Shown here piece after piece: positions 26,338 to 33,949 of a DNA stretch of 64,000 nucleotides. The stretch comes from Cupriavidus basilensis. GTDB lineage: Bacteria > Pseudomonadota > Gammaproteobacteria > Burkholderiales > Burkholderiaceae. Each line of letters starts with the position of its first letter. The first letter of the stretch is position 1. The notes under the pieces are model-generated. The model saw only the letters and a list, made by a program, of their open reading frames with translations, was not told the origin of the DNA and ran no database searches. A program made the translations under genes and the position numbers. The DNA lies in the NCBI RefSeq assembly GCF_008801925.2, contig NZ_CP062803.1, positions 4,278,001-4,342,000 on the forward strand, written 5' to 3'.

Positions 26338-26375
26338 CATATACGTTGTATATGTAAACGTCAACAACGTATATG
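26338..26375. promoter_or_regulatory. Perfect 12-base inverted repeat, probable operator of the HAD operon
   Basis: CATATACGTTGT (26338-26349) and ACAACGTATATG (26364-26375) are exact inverted copies separated by 14 bases, in the AT-rich gap between the HAD operon and the divergent double-XRE gene. A further partial copy (GCGTTGTAAT) lies near 26403-26412. XRE-type regulators bind such palindromes, so this is the likely autoregulatory operator controlling both directions. Confidence 0.75.
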
Positions 26376-26452
26376 GCTACAACTCCCATGCTATAGACGT
26401 CAGCGTTGTAATCATGGATATATCGTCACTTTAGAACTGACGGTTCCATGGC

Positions 26453-26908
26453 ATGGTGTCGCTCCGGCAGACCTTCGCTCACAACCTAAGGAGACTCCGC
26501 GAGGAGCGAGGTTGGTCACAGGATGACCTGGCTGCGCTCATCCAGTCGGACCGGACCTCTATAAGCCGCATCGAGCGGCTAGCGCCAAACGTTGCGCTTG
26601 ATAAAGTTGCGCTGTTGGCGACGGCCCTGGGGGTTGATGCTCGCCGCTTGCTGTCCGCGGGAAGCCGTGATGCGAGGACTACCGCAACCCGGGGGGTATC
26701 GCCAACGCCGCAACTCGTTGGCGCGGCCGTTCGCCGCCACAGAGAGTCGGCGGGAATCTCGCAACGAGAGCTAGGCGATAGGGTCGGTCTTGACCGCAAT
26801 CACATATCGAGAATCGAGGTGGGTTCGACAAATATTGCCTTGGACACCTTTGAGAAAGTGGCAACCGCTTTAGGAGTATCGGCCGCAGACTTGCTCGGGC
26901 TGAAATAG
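26453..26908 (+). CDS. Transcriptional regulator with two XRE helix-turn-helix domains
   Basis: A 151-residue protein made of two Cro/C1-type domains. The first is FAHNLRRLREERGWSQDDLA with SDRTSISRIERL (about residues 7-67). The second is VGAAVRRHRESAGISQRELG with LDRNHISRIEVG (about 87-150). A Ser/Thr/Arg-rich linker joins them. Having two DNA-binding domains and no separate sensor domain suggests binding of a split operator such as the inverted repeat just upstream. It is transcribed away from the HAD operon and probably represses it. Confidence 0.88.
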   Translation: MVSLRQTFAHNLRRLREERGWSQDDLAALIQSDRTSISRIERLAPNVALDKVALLATALGVDARRLLSAGSRDARTTATRGVSPTPQLVGAAVRRHRESAGISQRELGDRVGLDRNHISRIEVGSTNIALDTFEKVATALGVSAADLLGLK

Positions 26909-27491
26909 CTTGAAAGCGTGAGAACTTCTAGAAAGTTGCTACTGTGCTCACTCGGAAACCCCATGGCTTCCGCCGTTCGCGAGCAACTGCGTCGCGCGAT
27001 ACCTGATGGCGTCTTGGGGTGCCGAAACTAGCACCGCCGCTTTCGCATCTCGCGTTTAACGGGTGTGACCGCTTACGACGAAGTGACCCCAGAAGGGGAC
27101 GCGCTGGGCTCTATCGACCTGCCCGCCCAGTGATTCGGCACCAATTGAAAGGTTGGGTGGATTACCTATACTCATCCGCGAGAGTCGAAGTTTTTTCTGG
27201 GTCCCGGCACCCGTCGTCTCGCGCGCCATGTGGCGTATGGTGAACCACCGGTTTTTGGTCGATTCTCACTTCGTTTATTGGATGCATCCGCCGGCAATGC
27301 GAGCACCCTGCGGCATGATGAGCTCTTGGAGGCTTGTTATGCCCGGCATTTGCCTTGCGCCAGCGGACCGCTTGTCCGCCCTTTATTCCTTCCCTGTAAG
27401 TAGTCGTTATTTCGAGCATAGACGACGCGTGCGCGTGCCCGCTTGCTGCAAACGCGCGCCGTAGGCGGCTGCAAAGTAGTACCGAAGCAAC
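26909..27491. other. Gene-poor stretch before the recombinase region
   Basis: No complete gene supported. One startless plus-strand frame (about 27150-27390) reads RRLARHVAYGEPPVFGRFSL, LRLLDASAGNASTLRHDELL and ACYARHLPCASGPLVRP before TAG, which looks protein-like and may be a remnant. Nothing else recognisable. Confidence 0.4.
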
Positions 27492-27740
27492 ATGTCCCGG
27501 CGGCAAACAATCACTTTGTCGTTCCGAGGGGCACGAATTCGCGTGCGGCTTGTAAGTGCCTATAGCGACACTCACCTCCTTCCCGGCGAACGTGAGGTGC
27601 TCATCGCTCTATTAACCTGCTACGCAGTCTCACTGGCTACTGTGCAAGATGATGACGAGCAAAAAGGGGAAACGTCCAATATTCGACCGAAAAACCATCG
27701 TTGCCGCGCAGAGAAAGGCCACATTTGGAGTCAGGTATGA
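27492..27740 (+). CDS. Hypothetical 82-residue protein
   Basis: It begins MSRRQTITLSFRGARIRVRL and has GEREVLIALLTCYAVSLATV. Its stop overlaps the ATG of the decayed recombinase fragment (ATGA at 27737-27740), suggesting that the two were once translationally coupled. The last 30 residues fall inside the degenerate tandem duplication, so the native C terminus is uncertain. No family recognised. Confidence 0.4.
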   Translation: MSRRQTITLSFRGARIRVRLVSAYSDTHLLPGEREVLIALLTCYAVSLATVQDDDEQKGETSNIRPKNHRCRAEKGHIWSQV

Positions 27741-28116
27741 AAATCGCCCTATATGTCCGCTTCGGCACACGCGGTCAAATGGAAGAAGTGTCGATGAAGC
27801 CCAGATTGCGGCCTGTAGGAGGTGGGCTAAGAAAAAAGGACATACCTCGCTCGCGAAGGCGCAATGTGATGCCGCACAAAATGACGACGGATAAATATCG
27901 GCGACGGCCAATAAACGACCCCAAAAGAATCCCGCACCGCAGTGTGGCGAAGACTGGCCATTGGAGAAAGATATGAGAATCGTTCTATATGTCCGCGTCT
28001 CCACCGACCGTCAAGCGGAACAAGGAATGTCGATGGAGGACCAGATTGCAGCCTGCAAGACGTGGGCCAAGGAAAAAGGACACGTAATCGTGGAGATTTT
28101 CCAGGAGCGGGGGGCA
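27650..28116 (+). repeat. Two diverged tandem copies around the recombinase start
   Basis: Bases from about 27650 to 27850 align with about 27880 to 28090. Shared stretches include the upstream CCAAT...CGACC, the TTGGAG before the start, the ATG with CTATATGTCCGC, GTCGATG, CAGATTGC and AAAAAAGGACA. The offset is 236 bases at the ATG and 240 at the end, because copy 1 has lost about four bases inside the gene. The copies differ at many positions, so the duplication is old. Confidence 0.75.
27737..27850 (+). pseudogene. Decayed 5' fragment of a serine recombinase
   Basis: It reads MKIALYVRFGTRGQMEE where the intact gene has MRIVLYVRVSTDRQAEQ. The catalytic Ser (VST) has become FGT. A small deletion then shifts the frame, and the matching DEAQIAACRRWAKKKGH continues in another frame (intact gene: EDQIAACKTWAKEKGH). 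The homology ends near 27850. It is a remnant, not a working gene. Confidence 0.75.
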
Positions 28117-29643
28117 TCAGCATTTGCGCTCGAAAAAAGGCGTCCCGAATTTGACCGCATGATTGCCGCCGCACTATCCGACGCGAAGCCGTTTGACCTC
28201 ATTGTTGTCCACATGCAAAGTAGGTTTTACCGGCGAAATGCGGACAGAGAATTACTAGAGAGGCAACTGGAAAGCAAGGGCGTCCATGTGGTAACACTTG
28301 GCCAGCCTCGTCCGGAAGACGAAACGTCTTCTTTCATTGTACGAAATGTCACTGGAATCGTCGATGAAGCTCAGAGCATAGCAAGCGGGAAGCGCGTGGC
28401 CCAATGCATGGCAGCAAATGCCAAAGCCGGCTACTTCAACGGGTCAAGGGCTCCATATGGGTACAAAACAAAAGCGACAGACATTCCCGCTCGTAGCGGG
28501 GTAAAGAAGATTCTCGTAGTCAACGAAGATGAAGCGGATACTGTCCGCAGAATCTTCGCACTAGCCCGATTTGGGAAGAACGCCATGGTGATGGGGATGA
28601 AGCGAATTGCAGAGGAACTGAATGCAAACGGAACTCTCCATCGAGGCACACAGTGGACAATCAGACATGTGGAAGGTGTACTCAAAAATTCCGTTTATTA
28701 CGGAAAGCTAGTCACGTTTCGAAGAAACTCGAGAACTGGAGCGAATAATCCGCCTTCGAAATGGGTTACCACGAACGTTCCGCCGATACTGGACAAAGCC
28801 ATTTTCGACGACGTCCAACACAATCTAGCAGAACGAAAACCACCTAACACTGAAAATCGAGCATCCCAGGTACCGACATTGCTAACGGGTCTGCTTATCT
28901 GCAATCACTGCAAAAAAGGGCTGATGCTAGTGACAGGAAAATCGGGCAAGTACAAGTACTACCGCTGCCTCTCCAAGCAAAAGGTCAGCCCTGACGCGTG
29001 TACCTGCCCAAATTTTCCAAAAACTGATTTGGAGAAGGTTGTACTCACGGCCGTGGTCGAGCGGGTTTTAGACCCGCAACGCGTGAGTCGCCTCGTGGGT
29101 GAACTGGGAGAGATATGGAAAGATGCGAGGAAGCCTGATGCCGGGCATCTGCGCACACTGCGGACCCGTGCATCTGCCCTAGAGGCCTCCTTGGCTCGCA
29201 TCTATGAGGAACTCGATAAGCAGCGCCTAGACCTTGATTCAACGTTGCAAGACTTCATCCGAGCGAAGCAACAGGCGCGGGCGACGGTCATCGAAGAGTT
29301 GCGAGTGCTCGACGCACGCCAGCATCTTCCATTTCGAAAATTCGGACGAGACCAGATTAAGAGCTTCGTTGCAGCAGCAAAAGCAGCGCTTAGTGACCCG
29401 GCAAACCCTCTTGCAAGACAATTCCTGCATGCGGTGGTCACGGAGATTTGTGTGGACGCGAAAAAATGCCGGATTCGGGGCAATCGAGCCCAGCTAGCTT
29501 CGACCATTTCGCGGTGGAAAGGCAACGAAGAAGAAGTGCCCAGTGACCTATCAGATTGGTGCGCCCGGCTGGGATCGAACCAGCAACCCCTGCCTTCGGA
29601 GGGCAGTACTCTATCCATTGAGCTACGGGCGCACAGGGTATGA
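27973..29643 (+). CDS. Large serine recombinase (island integrase)
   Basis: A 556-residue serine integrase, the probable enzyme for insertion and excision of the island. The catalytic domain begins LYVRVSTDRQ with Ser10. The recombinase domain follows (NAKAGYFNGSRAPYGYKTKA), then a zinc ribbon (LLICNHCKKGLML, YRCLSKQKVSPDACTC) and a long coiled coil. The ATG at 27973 follows GGAGAAAG; the frame opens earlier at a TTG. The last 25 or so residues (CARLGSNQQPLPSEGSTLS) are encoded antisense to the tRNA-Arg gene, so the C terminus is supplied by the attachment site. Confidence 0.92.
   Translation: MRIVLYVRVSTDRQAEQGMSMEDQIAACKTWAKEKGHVIVEIFQERGASAFALEKRRPEFDRMIAAALSDAKPFDLIVVHMQSRFYRRNADRELLERQLESKGVHVVTLGQPRPEDETSSFIVRNVTGIVDEAQSIASGKRVAQCMAANAKAGYFNGSRAPYGYKTKATDIPARSGVKKILVVNEDEADTVRRIFALARFGKNAMVMGMKRIAEELNANGTLHRGTQWTIRHVEGVLKNSVYYGKLVTFRRNSRTGANNPPSKWVTTNVPPILDKAIFDDVQHNLAERKPPNTENRASQVPTLLTGLLICNHCKKGLMLVTGKSGKYKYYRCLSKQKVSPDACTCPNFPKTDLEKVVLTAVVERVLDPQRVSRLVGELGEIWKDARKPDAGHLRTLRTRASALEASLARIYEELDKQRLDLDSTLQDFIRAKQQARATVIEELRVLDARQHLPFRKFGRDQIKSFVAAAKAALSDPANPLARQFLHAVVTEICVDAKKCRIRGNRAQLASTISRWKGNEEEVPSDLSDWCARLGSNQQPLPSEGSTLSIELRAHRV
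29557..29632 (-). tRNA. tRNA-Arg (anticodon CCG)
   Basis: On the minus strand the 76-base gene starts GCGCCCGTAGCTCAATGGA, has the anticodon arm CTGCC-CTCCGAA-GGCAG (anticodon CCG) and the T arm GGTTCGATCCC, and closes with CGGGCGCACCA. The acceptor stem pairs fully and CCA is encoded. Its 3' end faces the island, as is usual for tRNA attachment sites, and the recombinase gene overlaps it completely on the other strand. Confidence 0.95.
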
Positions 29644-30020
29644 CGGGGTACAACGCGGGCAGCGCGCGAGTGCCGCTGCCGGAAAGGCGCATAGCATACC
29701 GTGTTTGTCGAACGACGTCCACGCCGGGCTGAAAAGTGCAGCCAGATGACGTCTCTTGCAAGCCGCTTTTGCCTCCATACGGTAGGTCTTTGGGGCTATA
29801 ATCGCGAGTTATTTGTGTAAAAAAAGGGCTGCGCAACGTCCACATCAGGTCCGGGGATGATGGTGCCGCGCCCTGCTGGCTGGCCCGTTTCGGGGCAGTT
29901 GGCACCGGATAATAGTCCGATGCGCGCAATTGGCCAGGGGGAATTGGCCACCGAGCAAGCGGCCACATAAGCAGCCGATCGCGAGCGGCCACAGGTTTCC
30001 TGCAAAATTGAGAGTTGAGT
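29644..30020 (+). promoter_or_regulatory. Intergenic region upstream of the cytochrome gene
   Basis: About 375 bases without a gene. A TATAAT at 29797-29802 is a good -10 candidate, but no matching -35 at the right distance was found, so the promoter is tentative. The long leader (over 200 bases) before the ATG at 30021 contains no recognised riboswitch. Confidence 0.3.
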
Positions 30021-30878
30021 ATGAGCGACGTCCATAACGCACAAGACGAACACGAGTCTCCCATCAAGACCCCCAAGCAGCTGATCGCTGTGGTGATTGC
30101 CGCCTTCCTGGTGCCAATCATCGTGATCATCCTGCTAGTCAACTTTGTCGGACACGGTGCCAAGGAAGGCGCGGGTTCTACCGCTACCGTGGAAGCTGTC
30201 AATGACCGCATCAAGCCGGTCGCCTCGCTCGAACTGAAGGACCCGAACGCACCGCGCGTCTACAAGACGGGCGAGCAGGTCTATAAGGAAGTCTGCGCTG
30301 CCTGCCACGCCACCGGTGCTGCCGGCGCGCCCAAGTACAGCAATGCTGGTGACTGGGCTGCGCGTATCGGCCAGGGCTTTGACGGCCTGCTGAACTCCGT
30401 GCTGCATGGCAAGGGCGCCATGCAAGCCCGCGCCGGCACCACCGCCGACGACTACTCCGATTACGAACTCGGCCGTGCCGTGGTCTATATGGCCGACGCC
30501 GGCGGCGCCAAGTTCCCGGAACCGGCTGCGCCCGCCGCCGCTGCGGCTACGGCTGCTGCCTCGGACGCCGCTGCGCCTGCCGCAGCCGCTGCTCCGGCCG
30601 CTCCCGCAGCGGCACCTGCAGCCGCCGCACCGGCTTCCGCCGAAGTGGGCAAGAAGGTCTACGAACAAGTCTGCGCCGCCTGCCACGCGGCCGGTGTTGC
30701 CGGTGCGCCGAAGTTCGGCGACAAGGCAGCCTGGGCGCCGCGCCTGAAGGAAGGCATGGACGCCGTGCATGCCTTCGCCCTGAAGGGCAAGGGCGTGATG
30801 CCGCCGAAGGGTGGCTACGCCGGCCCCGATGCCGACGTGATGGCCGCAGTGGACTACATGGCCAACGCTTCGAAGTAA
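30021..30878 (+). CDS. Membrane-anchored dihaem cytochrome c (c5 type)
   Basis: A 285-residue electron carrier. One N-terminal membrane segment (LIAVVIAAFLVPIIVIILLVN, about residues 22-42) anchors it with the rest in the periplasm. Two cytochrome c5-like domains each have a CAACH haem site (VCAACHATGAAGAPKY and VCAACHAAGVAGAPKF). They are joined by a linker of about 50 residues made almost only of Ala and Pro. Likely part of the aerobic respiratory chain. The ATG at 30021 was chosen; a TTG six bases earlier is in frame. A strong terminator follows. Confidence 0.93.
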   Translation: MSDVHNAQDEHESPIKTPKQLIAVVIAAFLVPIIVIILLVNFVGHGAKEGAGSTATVEAVNDRIKPVASLELKDPNAPRVYKTGEQVYKEVCAACHATGAAGAPKYSNAGDWAARIGQGFDGLLNSVLHGKGAMQARAGTTADDYSDYELGRAVVYMADAGGAKFPEPAAPAAAAATAAASDAAAPAAAAAPAAPAAAPAAAAPASAEVGKKVYEQVCAACHAAGVAGAPKFGDKAAWAPRLKEGMDAVHAFALKGKGVMPPKGGYAGPDADVMAAVDYMANASK

Positions 30879-30896
30879 GCGCAAGCAGCTCTCAAC

Positions 30897-30927
30897 AAAA
30901 AAGCCCGCGGCATGCCGCGGGCTTTTT
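30897..30927 (+). terminator. Intrinsic terminator after the cytochrome gene
   Basis: The stem GCCCGCGGC/GCCGCGGGC with a short AT loop is preceded by A's and followed by TTTTT. It ends the cytochrome transcript, and the A-run lets it also serve the converging hemN transcript. Confidence 0.92.
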
Positions 30928-30942
30928 GCTTTCCGGTGTGAC

Positions 30943-32550
30943 TTAAACCACGCGCGAGTAGCGCGTTGGCATCGGCAAAGGCGTACCCGCATCAGCGCTC
31001 CGGATGGCAGCGGGCTCGGTGCGCCGGGCATCCTCGCGCAGGAAGCCGTCGAACACCATGGCCAGGCGGCGCACCAGCAAACGCCCCAGCGGTGTCACCT
31101 CGATGCGGCCTGGCTCACAGCGCACCAGTCCGTCTTCGGCCAGCTGCGCCAGCTCCGCCAGCTCGTGCGCGAAGTGCCCGGCAAAATCGATGCGGTGGCG
31201 CGCTTCGACTGCCGCCATGTCCAACACGCCATTGCACATCAGCGCGCCGATCACATCGCGCCGCAAGCGATCTTCGTCACGCATGGCGAAGCCGCGCATC
31301 ACCGGCAGCACGCCGGCGTCGAGGCCACTGTAGTAGTCATCCAGCGTGCGGGCGTTCTGCACGTAACGGCCCGCCACTGCGCCGATTGACGAAACGCCGA
31401 AGCCGAGCTGGTCATGGCCGGCGTGGGTGGAATAGCCCTGGAAGTTGCGCTGCAGCCGGCCCTCGCGCTGGGCCACGGCGAGCGCGTCGTCCGGCAGCGC
31501 GAAGTGGTCCATGCCAATGTAGACGTAGCCCGCGGCGGTCAGCTGCTCGATCGTGGCGACCAGGATGTCGAGTTTTTCGGCGGCGGCCGGCAGTGCGCGT
31601 TCGTCGATGCGCCGCTGCGGCTTGAACACGTGCGGCAAGTGCGCGTAGCTGTACACCGAGAGCCGGTCCGGGCGCATTGCCAGCACTTGTTCCACGGTGG
31701 CGGCAAAACGCGCCGTGGTCTGGTGCGGCAGGCCGTAGATCAGGTCCATGCTGACCGAGCGGAAACCCAGCCGGCGCGCGGCGTCGACGACCGCCTGCGT
31801 CTCGGCCAGCGATTGCACGCGGTGGATGGCGCGCTGGACCTCGGCGTCGAAATCCTGCACGCCCAGGCTGATGCGGTTAAAGCCAAGTTCCGCCAGCAGC
31901 GCCATCTGCGCGTCGCCGATGCGGCGCGGGTCGATCTCGATCGAGTGCTCGCCCTCGGGCAGCAGGCGGAAGTGCTGGTGCAGCGCGTCCATGACGCGGC
32001 GCATCTCGGCGGGATCGAGGAAGGTCGGCGTGCCGCCGCCCCAGTGCGACTGCACTACCTCGCGCCGCGTGCCGAGCTGCTGCGCCACCAGCGCCATCTC
32101 GCGCGCCAGGTAGTCCACGTAGCGGGCGCTGCGGCGGTGGTCCTTGGTGATGATCTTGTTGCAGCCGCAGTAGTAGCAGATGTTCTCGCAGAAAGGCACG
32201 TGCACGTACAGCGAGAGCGGCGCGGCGGCTTTGGCCGTGCTGGCGGCGTGGGTGGCGCTGGCAGCGCAATCGGCCAGCGCCTGCTGGTAGTCCTGCGCGC
32301 CGAAGCCGCCGTGGAAGCGGTCCGCCGTCGGGTACGAGGTGTAGCGCGGGCCGTTGATATCCATGCGCCCCGCCAGCGCGCGAAAGTCGGACAAGGCATG
32401 CGGGCCCGGCGCGGCTGCGCCGCGTCCCGCCGGCTTGCCGGTGCAGGCGGCGCCGCACTTGCCGGAGCAAGTGCGGGACTGGCCCGAGACGGCAACGCCA
32501 ATGGGAACGGACATTGCATTGGGAAACGGGGCGGGGGCAGTCGCAGCCAT
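30943..32550 (-). CDS. hemN: Oxygen-independent coproporphyrinogen III oxidase (radical SAM)
   Basis: A 535-residue HemN that makes protoporphyrinogen IX for haem without oxygen. The radical-SAM iron-sulfur site is [10 protein letters not shown], preceded by [22 protein letters not shown] and the C-terminal HemN domain ([17 protein letters not shown]) are typical. The first 55 or so residues before SYPTADRF are Cys/Ala/Gly-rich and not conserved. The ATG at 32550 was taken over 32583. An FNR-type box 60 bases upstream suggests induction at low oxygen. Confidence 0.93.
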   Translation of the reverse strand: MAATAPAPFPNAMSVPIGVAVSGQSRTCSGKCGAACTGKPAGRGAAAPGPHALSDFRALAGRMDINGPRYTSYPTADRFHGGFGAQDYQQALADCAASATHAASTAKAAAPLSLYVHVPFCENICYYCGCNKIITKDHRRSARYVDYLAREMALVAQQLGTRREVVQSHWGGGTPTFLDPAEMRRVMDALHQHFRLLPEGEHSIEIDPRRIGDAQMALLAELGFNRISLGVQDFDAEVQRAIHRVQSLAETQAVVDAARRLGFRSVSMDLIYGLPHQTTARFAATVEQVLAMRPDRLSVYSYAHLPHVFKPQRRIDERALPAAAEKLDILVATIEQLTAAGYVYIGMDHFALPDDALAVAQREGRLQRNFQGYSTHAGHDQLGFGVSSIGAVAGRYVQNARTLDDYYSGLDAGVLPVMRGFAMRDEDRLRRDVIGALMCNGVLDMAAVEARHRIDFAGHFAHELAELAQLAEDGLVRCEPGRIEVTPLGRLLVRRLAMVFDGFLREDARRTEPAAIRSADAGTPLPMPTRYSRVV

Positions 32551-32609
32551 GGGGCGGCCTTTGTCGTGGATTCGATGGCCCATCGTAGGGCGCGCCGCCC
32601 GTGCCTGCG

Positions 32610-32623
32610 TTGACCGGGGTCAA
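32610..32623. promoter_or_regulatory. FNR/ANR-type box upstream of hemN
   Basis: TTGAC-CGGG-GTCAA is a perfect palindrome with the spacing of the FNR consensus (TTGAT-N4-ATCAA), with C/G instead of T/A at the inner position. It lies 60 bases before the hemN start, which fits activation of an oxygen-independent haem enzyme in low oxygen. Confidence 0.65.
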
Positions 32624-32769
32624 GCCGCGGCCCATGACATGCGGCGCGTTACGGCCGCGACATGCCAATGACATGCCCGGCGTCATGCCAGCGTCACCTG
32701 GGCCGGATAGGCTGCGCGGCGCTCTCCCCCAATCATGCAATTGCTCTGTACCTGGCCTCGCGGATTCCC

Positions 32770-33912
32770 ATGCACGCTTCTTCCCTGATCGCCAACCCCG
32801 CACGGCCGCCGCGCCGCCGGGTCCTGGCCGCGCTTGGCAGCGCCATGCTGGCGCCCGCCTCCTTGCTGGCGCAGGTGCCGCCGCGCCGCCCGCTGGTGAT
32901 CGGCCACCTGGTGGACCGGGGCGGCGCCCAGGCCGACCTGGCGCGCGACTACCTGGCGGGGGCCAAAGTGATGTTCGATGCGGCCAACGCCGGCGCGCGC
33001 GAGCCGCGCGTGGTGCATGTGGTGCGCGAGGTCGACGCCGATCCGCGCGCGGCCACCGCGCAGGCGCTGTCGCTGGTCGACGGGGAGCGGGCGGAATTGC
33101 TGTTCGGCCCCAGCGATGCGCTGCTGCCGGTGTTGGCCGCCTCGCCCGAGCTAGCCCGGCGCGGCGTGCAGATCGTGGCGCCGCTGTCGGGGCTGTCGCT
33201 CGCGGCGGATCACGTCTGGTACACGCGGGCCGACTACCGCAGCGAGCTGGATGCGGCCATCCGGCAGTTGCGCAGCTATGGCCTCAAGCAACTGGTGCTG
33301 GCCGTGGCGCCGGATTTTGCGGCCGGCAGCCTGGCTAGCGGCACGCCGTGGCGGCGCCAGGCCGAGCAGGAACCGGGACTGCAGGCACTCACGCTGGATA
33401 CGGGCAAGGGCGGCGACACCGGCGCGGTGGCGCAACGCATCGCCGCCGCGCGCCCGGCCGCGGTGATCGTGGCGGGCGATACGCTGGCTTATGGCAATCT
33501 CGGCCGCGCGCTGGCGGCGCGCGGCTGGTACGGCTTCCTGGTGGGCTTGTCGGCGGTCAATTCGCTGGCGGCACGCGAAATTCTTGGCGCCGGCTACGTC
33601 GGCGGCATCGTGCTGACGCAGATCGCCCCGGGACCGCAGGACCTGACCCTGCGCGTGGTCAAGGAGCACGTGGGCCGGATGAAGCAGTTCCTGGACGAAC
33701 CCGCCTCGCCGGCCACGCTGGCCGGCTATATCGGCGCGGCCTGGCTGGTGCGCACGGCGCTGGCCGCGCCGCGCGGGGCCGGCCCGGCGGACCTGCGGCG
33801 CGCGCTGCAGGCCCGCGTCGACGTGGGCGATTTCGTGCTGGATTTCACGCGCGGCTCGCGCGGCTCGCAGTATGTGCAGCTTGCGGCGATGGGTGGCGGC
33901 ACCGCGCGGTGA
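32770..33912 (+). CDS. Periplasmic branched-chain-amino-acid-type binding protein
   Basis: A 380-residue protein of the Leu/Ile/Val-binding fold (type 1 periplasmic binding). PRRRVLAALGSAMLAPASLLA is an export signal with an Arg-rich N region. RPLVIGHLVDRGGAQADLARD, YLAGAKVMFDAANA and LLFGPSDALLPVL follow the family pattern. No transporter permease or ATPase genes lie beside it, so it may be an orphan sensor or binding protein. The ATG at 32770 opens right at the signal peptide; the frame runs further upstream without reason. It converges on the two-component genes. Confidence 0.8.
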   Translation: MHASSLIANPARPPRRRVLAALGSAMLAPASLLAQVPPRRPLVIGHLVDRGGAQADLARDYLAGAKVMFDAANAGAREPRVVHVVREVDADPRAATAQALSLVDGERAELLFGPSDALLPVLAASPELARRGVQIVAPLSGLSLAADHVWYTRADYRSELDAAIRQLRSYGLKQLVLAVAPDFAAGSLASGTPWRRQAEQEPGLQALTLDTGKGGDTGAVAQRIAAARPAAVIVAGDTLAYGNLGRALAARGWYGFLVGLSAVNSLAAREILGAGYVGGIVLTQIAPGPQDLTLRVVKEHVGRMKQFLDEPASPATLAGYIGAAWLVRTALAAPRGAGPADLRRALQARVDVGDFVLDFTRGSRGSQYVQLAAMGGGTAR

Positions 33913-33949
33913 GCGGTAACGGTAGCGTTGGCACCGGGCCGCCCGGGGC

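Noticed and set aside
1..29556. Prophage
   Set aside because: A recombinase and a repressor-like XRE protein are present, but no capsid, tail, terminase or lysis genes.
29644..30020. Second attachment site or extra tRNA right of tRNA-Arg
   Set aside because: No second cloverleaf and no copy of the tRNA 3' end found in this gap.
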